DNA from: Lepidurus packardi
Lineage: Eukaryota > Arthropoda > Branchiopoda > Notostraca > Triopsidae
Reading direction: 5' to 3'
Length of the DNA: 64,000 nt
Assembly (NCBI GenBank): GCA_023053545.1
Contig: JAKZAN010000061.1
Span: forward strand, 62,001 to 126,000
Position 1 is the first letter of the stretch. The number at the start of each line of letters is the position of its first letter. The notes beneath the pieces are model-generated. The model was not told the DNA's origin, searched no databases, and saw nothing but the letters and a program-made list of their open reading frames with translations. Below, one piece after another: positions 17,001 to 33,500 of the stretch. Both the position numbers and the translations under genes were made by a program.

Positions 17001-20000
17001 GACTGAATAAATTCATTACGGACTTAATTAATCCATTACGGACTGAATTATTTCCTTACGTACTGAAGTTATTCCTTACGTACTGAAATAATTCCTTACG
17101 GACTGAATTAATTCCTTACGGACTGAATTAATTCCTTACGGACTGAATTAATTCCTTAATTAATTCCTTACGGACTGAATTAATTTCATACGGACTGAAT
17201 TAATTCATTACGGACTGAAGAAATTCCTTACGAACTGAATTAATTCCGTACGGATTTTATTAATTCCTTACGGACTGAATTAATTCATTACGGACTGAAA
17301 TAATTCCTTACGGACTGAATTAATTCATTACGGACTGAATTAATTCCTTAATTAATTCCTTATGGACTGAATTAATTTCATTCGGACTGAATTAATTCAT
17401 TACGGACTTAATTAATCGATTACGGACTGAATTAATTCCTTACGGACTGAATTAATTCCTTACGGACTGAATTAATTCCTTACGGACTGAATTAATTCTT
17501 TACGGACTGAATTAGTACCTTACGGACTGAATTAAATCCTTACGGACTGAATTATTTCCTTACGGACTGAATTAATTCCTTACGGACTGAATTAATTCCT
17601 TACGGACTGAATTAATTCCTTACGGACTGAATTAATTCCTTACGGACTGAATTAATTCCTTACGGACTTAATTAATTCCTTACGTACTTAATTAATTCCT
17701 TACGGTCTGAATTAATTCCGTACGGATTTTATTAATTTCTTACGGACTGAATTAATTCCGTACGGATTTTATTAATTCCTTACGGACTGAATAAATTCCT
17801 TACGAACTGAATTAATTCCGTACGGATTTTATTAATTACTGACGGACTGAATTAATTCATTACTGACTTAATTAATCCATTACGGACTGAATTATTTCCT
17901 TACGTACTGAAGTTATTCCTTACGGACTGAATTAATTCCTTACGTACTGAAATAATTCCTTACGGACTGAATTAATTCCTTACGGACTGAATTAATTCCT
18001 TACGGACTGAATTAATTCCTTAATTAATTCCTTACGGACTGAATTAATTTTATACGGACTGAATTAATTCATTACGGACTGAACTTATTCCTTACGGACT
18101 GAATTAATTCCTTACGGACTGAATTAATACCTTACGGACTGAATTAAATCCTTACGGACTGAATTAATTCCTTACGGACTGAATTAATTCCTTACGGACT
18201 GAATTAATAACTTACTGACTGAATTAATTCCTTACGGACTGAATTAATTCCTTACGGACTGAATTAATTCCTTACGGACTGAATTAATTCCTTACCGACT
18301 TAATTAATTCCTTACGTACTTAATTAATTCCTTACGGTCTGAATTAATTCCGTACGGATTTTATTAATTCCTCACGGACTGAATTAATTCCGTACGGATT
18401 TTATTAATTCCTTACGTACTTAATTAATTCCTTACTGTCTGAATTAATTCCGTACGGATTTTATTAATTCCTTACGGACTGAATTTATTCATTACGGACT
18501 TAATTAATCCATTACGGATTGAATTATTTCTTTACGTACTGAAGTTATTCCTTACGGACTGAATTAATTACTTACGGACTGAATTATTTCCTTACGTACT
18601 GAAATAATTCCTTACGGACTGAATTAATTCCTTACGGACTGAATTAATTCCTTAATTAATTCCTTACGGACTGAATTAATTTCATACGGACTGAATTAAT
18701 TCATTACGGACTTAAATAATCGATTACGGACTGAATTAATTCCTTACGTACTGAACTTATTCCTTACGGACTGAATTAATTCCTTACGGACTGAATTAAT
18801 ACCTTACGGACTGAATTAAATCCTTACGGACTGAATTAATTCCTTACGGACTGAATTAATTCCTTACGGACTGAATTAATTCCTTACGGACTGAATTAAT
18901 TCCTTACGGACTGAATTAATTCCTTACGGACTGAATTAATACCTTACGGACTGAATTAAATCCTTACGGACTGAATTAATTCCTTACGGACTGAATTAAT
19001 TCCTTACGGACTGAATTAATTCCTTACTGACTGAATTAATTCCTTACGGACTGAATTAATTCCTTACGCACTGAATTAATTCCTTACGGACTGAATTAAT
19101 TCTTACGGACTTAATTAATTCCTTACGTACTTTATTAATTCCTTACGGTCTGAATTAATTCCGTACGGATTTTATTAATTCCTCACGGACTGAATTAATT
19201 CCGTACGGATTTTATTAATTCCTTACGTACTTAATTAATTCCTTACGGTCTGAATTAATTCCGTACGGATTTTATTAATTCCTTACGGACTGAATTTATT
19301 CATTACGGACTTAATTAATCCATTACGGATTGAATTATTTCTTTACGTACTGAAGTTATTCCTTACGGACTGAATTAATTTCATACGGACTGAATTAATT
19401 CATTACGGACTTAATTAATCGATTACGGACTGAATTAATTCCTTACGTACTGAACTTATTCCTTACGGACTGAATTAATTCCTTACGGACTGAATTAATA
19501 CCTTACGGACTGAATTAAATCCTTACGGACTGAATTAATTCCTTACGGACTGAATTAATTCCTTACGGACTGAATTAATTCCTTACGGACTGAATTAATT
19601 CCTTTCGGACTGAATTAATTCCTTTCGGACTGAATTAGTTCCTTAAGGACTGAATTAATTCCTTACGGACTGAATTAATTCCTTTCGGACTTAGTTAATT
19701 CCTTACGTACTTAATTAATTCCTTACGGTCTGAATTAATTCCGTACGGATTTTATTAATTCCTTACGGACTGAATTAATTCATTACGGACTGAAGAAATT
19801 CCTTACGAATTGAATTAATTCCGTACGGATTTTATTAATTCCTTACGGACTGAATTAATTCATTACGGATTGAAATAATTCCTTACGGACTGAATTAATT
19901 CATTACGGACTGAATTAATTCCTTAATTAATTCCTTATGGACTGAATTAATTTCATTCGGACTGAATTAATTCATTACGGACTTAATTAATCGATTACGG

Positions 20001-23000
20001 ACTGAATTAATTCCTTACGGACTGAATTAATTCCTTACGGACTGAATTAATTCCTTACGGACTGAATTAATTCTTTACGGACTGAATTAATACCTTACGG
20101 ACTGAATTAAATCCTTACGGACTGAATTATTTCCTTACGGACTGAATTAATTCCTTACGGACTGAATTAATTCCTTACGGACTGAATTAATTCCTTACGG
20201 ACTTAATTAATTCCTTACGTACTTAATTAATTCCTTACGGTCTGAATTAATTCCGTACGGATTTTATTAATTTCTTACGGACTGAATTAATTCCTTACGA
20301 ACTGAATTAATTCCGTACGGATTTTATTAATTACTGACGGACTGAATTAATTCATTACGGACTTAATTAATCCATTACGGACTGAATTATTTCTTTACGT
20401 ACTGAAGTTATTCCTTACGGACTGAATTAATACCTTACGTAATGAAATAATTCCTTACGGACTGAATTAATTCCTTACGTACTGAACTTATTCCTTACGG
20501 ACTGAATTAATTCCTTACGGACTGAATTAATACCTTACGGACTGAATTAAATCCTTACGGACTGAATTAATTCCTTACGGACTGAATTAATTCCTTACGG
20601 ACTGAATTAATTCCTTACGGACTGAATTAATTCCTTACGGACTGAATTAATTCCTTACGGACTGAATTAATACCTTACGGACTGAATTAAATCCTTACGG
20701 ACTGAATTAATTCCTTACGGACTGAATTAATTCCTTACGGACTGAATTAATTCCTTACTGACTGAATTAATTCCTTACGGACTGAATTAATTCCTTACGC
20801 ACTGAATTAATTCCTTACGGACTGAATTAATTCTTACGGACTTAATTAATTCCTTACGTACTTTATTAATTCCTTACGGTCTGAATTAATTCCGTACGGA
20901 TTTTATTAATTCCTCACGGACTGAATTAATTCCGTACGGATTTTATTAATTCCTTACGTACTTAATTAATTCCTTACGGTCTGAATTAATTCCGTACGGA
21001 TTTTATTAATTCCTTACGGACTGAATTTATTCATTACGGACTTAATTAATCCATTACGGATTGAATTATTTCTTTACGTACTGAAGTTATTCCTTACGGA
21101 CTGAATTAATTTCATACGGACTGAATTAATTCATTACGGACTTAATTAATCGATTACGGACTGAATTAATTCCTTACGTACTGAACTTATTCCTTACGGA
21201 CTGAATTAATTCCTTACGGACTGAATTAATACCTTACGGACTGAATTAAATCCTTACGGACTGAATTAATTCCTTACGGACTGAATTAATTCCTTACGGA
21301 CTGAATTAATTCCTTACTGACTGAATTAATTCCTTACGGACTGAATTAATTCCTTACGGACTGAATTAATTCCTTACGGACTGAATTAATTCCTTACGGA
21401 CTTAATTAATTCCTTACGTACTTAATTAATTCCTTACGGTCTGAATTAATTCCGTACGGATTTTATTCATTCCTTACGGACTGAATTAATTCATTACGGA
21501 CTTAATTAATCCATTACGGACTGAATTATTTCCTTACGTACTGAAGTTATTCCTTACGTACTGAAATAATTCCTTACGGACTGAATTAATTCCTTACGGA
21601 CTGAATTAATTCCTTACGGACTGAATTAATTCCTTACGGACTGAATTAATTCCTTAATTAATTCCTTACGGACTGAATTAATTTCATACGGACTGAATTA
21701 ATTCATTACGGAATTAATTAATCGATTACGGACTGAATTAATTCCTTACGTATTGAACTTATTCCTTACGGACTGAATTAATTCCTTACGGACTGAATTA
21801 ATTCCTTACGGACTGAATTAATTACTTACGGACTGAATTAATACCTTACGGACTGAATTAAATCCTTACGGACTGAATTAATTCCTTACGGACTGAATTA
21901 ATTCCTTACGGACTGAATTAATTCCTTTCGGACTGAATTAGTTCCTTAAGGACTGAATTAATTCCTTACGGACTGAATTAATTCCTTTCGGACTTAGTTA
22001 ATTCCTTACGTACTTAATTAATTCCTTACGGTCTGAATTAATTCCGTACGGATTTTATTAATTCCTTACGGACTGAATTAATTCATTACGGACTGAAGAA
22101 ATTCCTTACGAATTGAATTAATTCCGTACGGATTTTATTAATTCCTTACGGACTGAATTAATTCATTACGGATTGAAATAATTCCTTACGGACTGAATTA
22201 ATTCATTACGGACTGAATTAATTCCTTAATTAATTCCTTATGGACTGAATTAATTTCATTCGGACTGAATTAATTCATTACGGACTTAATTAATCGATTA
22301 CGGACTGAATTAATTCCTTACGGACTGAATTAATTCCTTACGGACTGAATTAATTCCTTACGGACTGAATTAATTCTTTACGGACTGAATTAATACCTTA
22401 CGGACTGAATTAAATCCTTACGGACTGAATTATTTCCTTACGGACTGAATTAATTCCTTACGGACTGAATTAATTCCTTACGGACTGAATTAATTCCTTA
22501 CGGACTTAATTAATTCCTTACGTACTTAATTAATTCCTTACGGTCTGAATTAATTCCGTACGGATTTTATTAATTTCTTACGGACTGAATTAATTCCGTA
22601 CGGATTTTATTAATTCCTTACGGACTGAATAAATTCCTTACGAACTGAATTAATTCCGTACGGATTTTATTAATTACTGACGGACTGAATTAATTCATTA
22701 CGGACTTAATTAATCCATTACGGACTGAATTATTTCCTTACGTACTGAAGTTATTCCTTACGGACTGAATTAATTCCTTACGTACTGAAATAATTCCTTA
22801 CGGACTGAATTAATTCCTTACGGACTGAATTAATTCCTTACGGACTGAATTAATTCCTTAATTAATTCCTTACGGACTGAATTAATTTTATACGGACTGA
22901 ATTAATTCATTACGGACTTAATTAATCGATTACGGACTGAATTAATTCCTTACGTACTGAACTTATTCCTTACGGACTGAATTAATTCCTTACGGACTGA

Positions 23001-23369
23001 ATTAATACCTTACGGACTGAATTAAATCCTTACGGACTGAATTAATTCCTAACGGACTGAATTAATTCCTTAAGGACTGAATTAATTCCTTACGGACTGA
23101 ATTAATTCCTTTCGGACTTAGTTAATTCCTTACGTACTTAATTAATTATTTACGGTCTGAATTAATTCCGTACGGATTTTATTAATTCCTTACGGACTGA
23201 ATTAATTCATTACGGACTGAAGAAATTCCTTACGAACTGAATTAATTCCGTACGGATTTTATTAATTCCTTACGGACTGAATTAATTCATTACGGACTCA
23301 AATAATTCCTTACGGACTTAATTAATTCATTACGGACTGAATTAATTCTTTAATTAATTCCTTACGGAC

Positions 23370-26300
23370 TGAATTAATTCTTTAATTAATTCCTTACGGA
23401 CTGAATTAATTTCATACGGACTGAATTAATTCATTACGGACTGAACTTATTCCTTACGGACTGAATTAATTCCTTACGGACTGAATTAATTCCTTACGGA
23501 CTGAATTAATTCCTTACGGACTGAATTAATACCTTACGGACTGAATTAAATCCTTACGGACTGAATTAATTCCTTACGGACTGAATTAATTCCTTACGGA
23601 CTGAATTAATTCCTTACTGACTGAATTAATTCCTTACGGACTGAATTAATTCCTTACGGACTGAATTAATTCCTTACTGACTGAATTAATTCCTTACGGA
23701 CTTAATTAATTCCTTACGTACTTTATTAATTCCTTACGGTCTGAATTAATTCCGTACGGATTTTATTAATTCCTTACGGACTGAATTAATTCCGTACGGA
23801 TTTTATTAATTCCTTACGGACTGAATAAATTCCTTACGAACTGAATTAATTCCGTACGGATTTTATTAATTCCTTACGGACTGAATTAATTCATTACGGA
23901 CTGAATTAATTCCTTACTGACTGAATTAATTCATTACGGACTGAATTAATTCCTTACGGACTGAATTAATTCCTTAATTAATTCCTTACGGACTGAATTA
24001 ATTTCATAAGGACTGAATTAATTCATTACGGACTTAATTAATCGATTACGGACTGAATTAATTCCTTACGTACTGAACTTATTCCTTACGGACTGAATTA
24101 ATTCCTTACGGACTGAATTAATTCCTTACGGACTGAATTAATACCTTACGGACTGAATTAATACCTTACGGACTGAATTAAATCCTTACGGACTGTATTA
24201 ATTCCTTACGGACTGAATTAATTCCTTACGGACTGAATTAATAACTTACTGACTGAATTAATTCCTTACGGACTGATTTAATTCCTTACGGACTGAATTA
24301 ATTCCTTACGGACTGAATTAATTCCTTACGGACTTAATTAATTCCTTACGTACTTAATTAATTCCTTACGGTCTGAATTAATTCCGTACGGATTTTATTA
24401 ATTCCTCACGGACTGAGTTAATTCCGTACGGATTTTATTAATTCCTTACGTACTTAATTAATTCCTTACTGTCTGAATTAATTCCGTTCGGATTTTATTA
24501 ATTCCTTACGGACTGAATTTATTCATTACGGACTTAATTAATCCATTACGGATTGAATTATTTCTTTACGTACTGAAGTTATTCCTTACGGACTGAATTA
24601 ATTACTTACGGACTGAATTATTTCCTTACGTACTGAAATAATTCCTTACGGACTGAATTAATTCCTTACGGACTGAATTAATTCCTTAATTAATTCCTTA
24701 CGGACTGAATTAATTTCATACGGACTGAATTAATTCATTACGGACTTAATTAATCGATTACGGACTGAATTAATTCCTTACGTACTGAACTTATTCCTTA
24801 CGGACTGAATTAATTCCTTACGGCCTGAATTAATTCCTTACGGACTGAATTAATACCTTACGGACTGAATTAATACCTTACGGACTGAATTAAATCCTTA
24901 CGGACTGTATTAATTCCTTACGGACTGAATTAATTCCTTACGGACTGAAATAATTCCTTACTGACTGAATTAAATCCTTACGGACTGAATTAATTCCTTT
25001 CGGACTGAATTAGTTCCTTAAGGACTGAATTAATTCCTTACGGACTGAAATAATTCCTTTCGGACTTAGTTAATCCCTTACGTACTTAATTAATTCCTTA
25101 CGGTCTGAATTAATTCCGTACGGATTTTATTAATTCCTTACGGACTGAATTAATTCATTACGGACTGAAGAAATTCCTTACGAACTGAATTAATTCCGTA
25201 CGGATTTTATTAATTTCTTACGGACTGAATTAATTCATTACGGACTGAAATAATTCCTTACGGACTGAATTAATTCATTACGGACTGAATTAATTCCTTA
25301 ATTAATTCCTTACGGACTGAATTAATTTCATACGGACTGAATTAATTCATTACGGACTGAACTTATTCCTTACGGACTGAATTAATTCCTTACGGACTGA
25401 ATAAATTTCTTACGAACTGAATTAATTCCGTACGGATTTTATTAATTACTTACGGACTGAATTAATTCATTACGGACTTAATTAATCCATTACGGACTGA
25501 ATTATTTCCTTACGTACTGAAGTTATTCCTTACGGACTGAATTAATTCCTTACGTACTGAAATAATTCCTTACGGACTGAATTAATTCTTTACGGACTGA
25601 ATTAATTCCTTACGGACTTAATTAATCGATTACGGACTGAATTAATTCCTTACGTACTGAACTTATTCCTTACGGACTGAATTAATTCCTTACGGACTGA
25701 ATTAATACCTTACGGACTGAATTAAATCCTTACGGACTGAATTAATTCCTTACGGACTGAATTAATTCCTTACGGACTGAAATAATTCCTTACTGACTGA
25801 ATTAAATCCTTACGGACTGAATTAATTCCTTTCGGACTGAATTAGTTCCTTAAGAACTGAATTAATTCCTTTCGGACTGAATTAATTCCTTTCGGACTTA
25901 GTTAATTCCTTACGTACTTAATTAATTCCTTACGGTCTGAATTAATTCCGTACGGATTTTATTAATTCCTTACGGACTGAATTAATTCATTACGGACTGA
26001 AGAAATTCCTTACGAACTGAATTAATTCCGTACGGATTTTATTGATTCCTTACGGACTGAATTAATTCATTACGGAATAAAATAATTCCTTACGGACTGA
26101 ATTAATTCATTACGGACTGAATTAATTCTTTAATTAATTCCTTACGGACTGAATTAATTTCATACGGACTGAATTAATTCATTACGGACTGAACTTATTC
26201 CTTACGGACTGAATTAATTCCTTACGGACTGAATTAATTCCTTACGGACTGAATTAATTCCTTACGGACTGAATTAATACCTTACGGACTGAATTAAATC

Positions 26301-27360
26301 CTTACGGACTGAATTAATTCCTTACGGACTGAATTAATTCCTTACGGACTGAATTAATTCCTTACTGACTGAATTAATTCCTTACGGACTGAATTAATTC
26401 CTTACGGACTGAATTAATTCCTTACTGACTGAATTAATTCCTTACGGACTTAATTAATTCCTTACGTACTTTATTAATTCCTTACGGTCTGAATTAATTC
26501 CGTACGGATTTTATTAATTCCTTACGGACTGAATTAATTCCGTACGGATTTTATTAATTCCTTACGGACTGAATAAATTCCTTACGAACTGAATTAATTC
26601 CGTACGGATTTTATTAATTCCTTACGGACTGAATTAATTCATTACGGACTGAATTAATTCCTTACTGACTGAATTAATTCATTACGGACTGAATTAATTC
26701 CTTACGGACTGAATTAATTCCTTAATTAATTCCTTACGGACTGAATTAATTCATTACGGACTTAATTAATCGATTACGGACTGAATTAATTCCTTACGTA
26801 CTGAACTTATTCCTTACGGACTGAATTAATTCCTTACGGACTGAATTAATACCTTACGGACTGAATTAAATCCTTACGGACTGAATTAATTCCTTACGGA
26901 CTGAATTAATTCCTTACGGACTGAATTAATAACTTACTGACTGAATTAATTCCTTACGGACTGAATTAATTCCTTACGGACTGAATTAATTCCTTACGGA
27001 CTGAATTAATTCCTTACGGACTTAATTAATTCCTTACGTACTTAATTAATTCCTTACGGTCTGAATTAATTCCGTACGGATTTTATTAATTCCTCACGGA
27101 CTGAATTAATTCCGTACGGATTTTATTAATTCCTTACGTACTTAATTAATTCCTTACTGTCTGAATTAATTCCGTACGGATTTTATTAATTCCTTACGGA
27201 CTGAATTTATTCATTACGGACTTAATTAATCCATTACGGATTGAATTATTTCTTTACGTACTGAAGTTATTCCTTACGGACTGAATTAATTACTTACGGA
27301 CTGAATTATTTCCTTACGTACTGAAATAATTCCTTACGGACTGAATTAATTCCTTACGGA
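23370..27360. repeat. Satellite A, ~2.7-kb block duplication
   Basis: A block starting at a ttctttaatt short monomer near 23,378 recurs near 26,126, an offset of 2,748 bp. The same offset holds for the aatacc monomer (23,531/26,279) and for gaataaattcc (23,823/26,571). Farther right the offset falls to 2,688 bp (aacttactgac at 24,243/26,931), so the second copy lacks three monomers. One visible loss is the monomer with tttcataagg near 24,003. Copies run to about 24,670 and 27,360. The 24.7-26.1 kb stretch between them is ordinary satellite A with the tttcggactgaattagtt module. Confidence 0.75.
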
Positions 27361-27579
27361 CTGAATTAATTCCTTACGGACTGAATTAATTCCTTACGGA
27401 CTGAATTAATACCTTACGGACTGAAATAAATCCTTACGGACTGAATTAATTCCGTACGGACTGAATTAATTCCTTACGGACTGAATTAATTCCTTACTGA
27501 CTGAATTAATTCCTTACTGACTGAATTAATTCCTTACGGACTGAATTAATTCCTTACGGACTGAATTAATTCCTTACGG

Positions 27580-30500
27580 ACTGAATTAATTCCTTACGTA
27601 CTTTATTAATTCCTTACGGTCTGAATTAATTCCGTACGGATTTTATTAATTCCTTACGGACTGAATCAATTCCGTACAGATTTTATTAATTCCTTACGGA
27701 CTGAATAAATTCCTTACGAACTGAATAAATTCCGTACGGATTTTATTAATTCCTTACGGACTGAATTAATTCCTTACGGACTGAATTAATTCCTTACGGA
27801 CTGAATTAATACCTTACGGACCGAATTAAATCCTTTCGGACTGAATTAATTCCTTACGGACTGAATTAATTCCTTACGGACTGAATCAATTCCTTAATTA
27901 ATTCCTTACGGACTGAATTAATTTCATACGGACTGAATTAATTCATTACGGACTTAATTAATCGATTTCGGACTGAATTAATTCCTTACGGACTGAATTA
28001 AATCCTTACGGACTGAATTAATTCATTACGGACTTAATTAAATCCTTACAGACTGAATTAATTCCTTATGGACTTAATTAATTCCGTAAGGAATGAATTA
28101 ATTAATTACGGACTGAATTAATTCCTTACGGACTGAATTAATTCCTTACGGACAGAATTAATTCCTTAATTAATTCCTTACGGACTGAATTAATTTCATA
28201 CGGACTGAATTAATTCCTTACGGACTTATTTATCGATTACGGACTGAATTAATTCCTTACGTACTGAACTTATTCCTTACGGACTGAATTAATTCCTTAC
28301 GGACTGAATTAATTCCTTACGGACTGAATTAATTCCTTACGGACTGAATTAATACCTTATGGACTGAATTAATACCTTACGGACTGAATTAATTCCTTAC
28401 GGACTGAATTAATTCCTTACGGACTGAATTAATTCCTTACGGACTGAATTAATTCCTTACGGACTGAATTAATTCCTTAATTAATTCCTTACGGACTGAA
28501 TTAATTTCATACGGACTGAATTAATTCCTTACGGACTTAATTAATCGATTACGAACTGAATTAATTCCTTACGTACTGAACTTATTCCTTACGGACTGAA
28601 TTAATTCCTTACGGACTGAATTAATTCCTTACGGACTGAATTAATTCCTTACGGACTGAATTAATACCTTATGGACGGAATTAATACCTTACGGACTGAA
28701 TTAATTCCTTACGGACTGAATTAATTCCTTACGGACTGAATTAATTCCTTACGGACCGAATTAAATCCTTTCGGATTGAATTAATTCCTTACGGACTGAA
28801 TTAATTCCTTACGGACTGAATCAATTCCTTAACTAATTCCTTACGGACTGAATTAATTTCATACGGACTGAATTAATTCATTACGGACTTAATTAATCGA
28901 TTACGGACTGAATTAATTCCTTACGGACTGAATTAATTCCTTACGGACTGAATTAAATCCTTACGGACTGAATTAATACCTTATGGACTGAATTAATACC
29001 TTACGGACTGAATTAATTCCTTACGGACTGAATTAATTCCTTACGGACTGAATTAATTCCTTACGGACCGAATTAAATCCTTTCGGACTGAATTAATTCC
29101 TTCCGGACTGAATTAATTCATTACGGACTGAATCAATTCTTTAACTAATTCCTTACGGACTGAATTAATTTCATACGGACTGAATTAATTCATTACGGAC
29201 TTAATTAATCGATTACGGACTGAATTAATTCCTTACGGACTGAATTAATTCCTTACGGACTGAATTAAATCCTTACGGACTGAATTAATTCATTACGGAC
29301 TTAATTAAATCCTTACAGACTGAATTAATTCCTTATGGACTTAATTAATTCCGTAAGGAATGAATTAATTAATTACGGACTGAAATAATTCCTTACGGAC
29401 TGAATTAATTCCTTACGGACAGAATTAATTCCTTAATTAATTCCTTACGGACTGAATTAATTTCATACGGACTGAATTAATTCCTTACGGACTTAATTAA
29501 TCGATTACGGACTGAATTAATTCCTTACGTACTGAACTTATTCCTTACGGACTGAATTAATTCCTTACGGACTGAATTAATTCCTTACGGACTGAATTAA
29601 TTCCTTACGGACTGAATTAATACCTTATGGACTGAATTAATACCTTACGGACTGAATTAATTCCTTACGGACTGAATTAATTCCTTACGGACTGAATTAA
29701 TTCCTTACGGACTGAATTAATTCCTTACGGACTGAATTAATTCCTTAATTAATTCCTTACGGACTGAATTAATTTCATACGGACTGAATTAATTCCTTAC
29801 GGACTTAATTAATCGATTACGGACTGAATTAATTCCTTACGTACTGAACTTATTCCTTAAGGACTGAATTAATTCCTTACGGACTGAATTAGTTCCTTAC
29901 GGACTGAATTAATTCCTTACGGACTGAATTAATACCTTATGGACGGAATTAATACCTTACGGACTGAATTAATTCCTTACGGACTGAATTAATTCCTTAC
30001 GGACTGAATTAATTCCTTACGGACCGAATTAAATCCTTTCGAATTGAATTAATTCCTTACGGACTGAATTAATTCCTTACGGACTGAATCAATTCCTTAA
30101 CTAATTCCTTACGGACTGAATTAATTTCATACGGACTGAATTAATTCATTACGGACTTAATTAATCGATTACGGACTGAATTAATTCCTTACGGACTGAA
30201 TTAATTCCTTACGGACTGAATTAAATCCTTACGGACTGAATTAATACCTTATGGACTGAATTAATACCTTACGGACTGAATTAATTCCTTACGGACTGAA
30301 TTAATTCCTTACGGACTGAATTAATTCCTTACGGACCGAATTAAATCCTTTCGGACTGAATTAATTCCTTACGGACTGAATTAATTCCTTACGGACTGAA
30401 TCAATTCCTTAACTAATTCCTTACGGACTGAATTAATTTCATACGGACTGAATTAATTCATTACGGACTTAATTAATCGATTACGGACTGAATTAATTCC

Positions 30501-33500
30501 TTACGGACTGAATTAATTCCTTACGGACTGAATTAAATCCTTACGGACTGAATTAATTCATTACGGACTTAATTAAATCCTTACAGACTGAATTAATTCC
30601 TTATGGACTTAATTAATTCCGTAAGGAATGAACTAATTACTTACGGACTGAATTATTTCCTTACGTACTGAAATAATTCCTTACGGACTGAATTAATTCC
30701 TTACGGACTGAATTAATTCCTTAATTAATTCCTTACGGACTGAATTAATTTCATATGGACTGAATTAATTCATTACGGACTTAAATAATCGATTACGGAC
30801 TGAATTAATTCCTTACGTACTTTATTAATTCCTTACGGTCTGAATTAATTCCGTACGGATTTTATTAATTCCTTACGGACTGAATCAATTCCGTACAGAT
30901 TTTATTAATTCCTTACGGACTGAATAAATTCCTTACGAACTGAATAAATTCCGTACGGATTTTATTAATTCCTTACGGACTGAATTAATTCCTTACGGAC
31001 TGAATTAATTCCTTACGGACTGAATTAATACCTTACGGACCGAATTAAATCCTTTCGGACTGAATTAATTCCTTACGGACTGAATTAATTCCTTACGGAC
31101 TGAATCAATTCCTTAATTAATTCCTTACGGACTGAATTAATTTCATACGGACTGAATTAATTCATTACGGACTTAATTAATCGATTTCGGACTGAATTAA
31201 TTCCTTACGGACTGAATTAAATCCTTACGGACTGAATTAATTCATTACGGACTTAATTAAATCCTTACAGACTGAATTAATTCCTTATGGACTTAATTAA
31301 TTCCGTAAGGAATGAATTAATTAATTACGGACTGAATTAATTCCTTACGGACTGAATTAATTCCTTACGGACAGAATTAATTCCTTAATTAATTCCTTAC
31401 GGACTGAATTAATTTCATACGGACTGAATTAATTCCTTACGGACTTATTTATCGATTACGGACTGAATTAATTCCTTACGTACTGAACTTATTCCTTACG
31501 GACTGAATTAATTCCTTACGGACTGAATTAATTCCTTACGGACTGAATTAATTCCTTACGGACTGAATTAATACCTTATGGACTGAATTAATACCTTACG
31601 GACTGAATTAATTCCTTACGGACTGAATTAATTCCTTACGGACTGAATTAATTCCTTACGGACTGAATTAATTCCTTACGGACTGAATTAATTCCTTAAT
31701 TAATTCCTTACGGACTGAATTAATTTCATACGGACTGAATTAATTCCTTACGGACTTAATTAATCGATTACGAACTGAATTAATTCCTTACGTACTGAAC
31801 TTATTCCTTACGGACTGAATTAATTCCTTACGGACTGAATTAATTCCTTACGGACTGAATTAATTCCTTACGGACTGAATTAATACCTTATGGACGGAAT
31901 TAATACCTTACGGACTGAATTAATTCCTTACGGACTGAATTAATTCCTTACGGACTGAATTAATTCCTTACGGACCGAATTAAATCCTTTCGGATTGAAT
32001 TAATTCCTTACGGACTGAATTAATTCCTTACGGACTGAATCAATTCCTTAACTAATTCCTTACGGACTGAATTAATTTCATACGGACTGAATTAATTCAT
32101 TACGGACTTAATTAATCGATTACGGACTGAATTAATTCCTTACGGACTGAATTAATTCCTTACGGACTGAATTAAATCCTTACGGACTGAATTAATACCT
32201 TATGGACTGAATTAATACCTTACGGACTGAATTAATTCCTTACGGACTGAATTAATTCCTTACGGACTGAATTAATTCCTTACGGACCGAATTAAATCCT
32301 TTCGGACTGAATTAATTCCTTCCGGACTGAATTAATTCATTACGGACTGAATCAATTCTTTAACTAATTCCTTACGGACTGAATTAATTTCATACGGACT
32401 GAATTAATTCATTACGGACTTAATTAATCGATTACGGACTGAATTAATTCCTTACGGACTGAATTAATTCCTTACGGACTGAATTAAATCCTTACGGACT
32501 GAATTAATTCATTACGGACTTAATTAAATCCTTACAGACTGAATTAATTCCTTATGGACTTAATTAATTCCGTAAGGAATGAATTAATTAATTACGGACT
32601 GAAATAATTCCTTACGGACTGAATTAATTCCTTACGGACAGAATTAATTCCTTAATTAATTCCTTACGGACTGAATTAATTTCATACGGACTGAATTAAT
32701 TCCTTACGGACTTAATTAATCGATTACGGACTGAATTAATTCCTTACGTACTGAACTTATTCCTTACGGACTGAATTAATTCCTTACGGACTGAATTAAT
32801 TCCTTACGGACTGAATTAATTCCTTACGGACTGAATTAATACCTTATGGACTGAATTAATACCTTACGGACTGAATTAATTCCTTACGGACTGAATTAAT
32901 TCCTTACGGACTGAATTAATTCCTTACGGACTGAATTAATTCCTTACGGACTGAATTAATTCCTTAATTAATTCCTTACGGACTGAATTAATTTCATACG
33001 GACTGAATTAATTCCTTACGGACTTAATTAATCGATTACGGACTGAATTAATTCCTTACGTACTGAACTTATTCCTTAAGGACTGAATTAATTCCTTACG
33101 GACTGAATTAGTTCCTTACGGACTGAATTAATTCCTTACGGACTGAATTAATACCTTATGGACGGAATTAATACCTTACGGACTGAATTAATTCCTTACG
33201 GACTGAATTAATTCCTTACGGACTGAATTAATTCCTTACGGACCGAATTAAATCCTTTCGAATTGAATTAATTCCTTACGGACTGAATTAATTCCTTACG
33301 GACTGAATCAATTCCTTAACTAATTCCTTACGGACTGAATTAATTTCATACGGACTGAATTAATTCATTACGGACTTAATTAATCGATTACGGACTGAAT
33401 TAATTCCTTACGGACTGAATTAATTCCTTACGGACTGAATTAAATCCTTACGGACTGAATTAATACCTTATGGACTGAATTAATACCTTACGGACTGAAT

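Larger units (their letters stand above)
1..23340. repeat. Satellite A, left HOR domain
   Basis: This part of the array is marked by a compound variant in which a 12-bp short monomer is followed by ccttatgg and then tttcattcgg. The ccttatgg landmark starts near 4,865, 5,217, 10,552, 13,546, 14,730, 17,358, 19,933 and 22,236. Intervals between successive distant copies are mostly about 2.3-3.0 kb, with short ones of 352 and 1,184 bp. I did not see the compound marker to the right of this domain. A second recurring module has ccttaccgactt and ccttactgtctg. A third has cctttcggactgaattagtt followed by ccttaagg. A few 21-bp monomers (tttctttacgtac, near 6,960, 8,093 and 9,289) show that single-base insertions are copied along with the block. 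The right boundary is approximate. Confidence 0.8.
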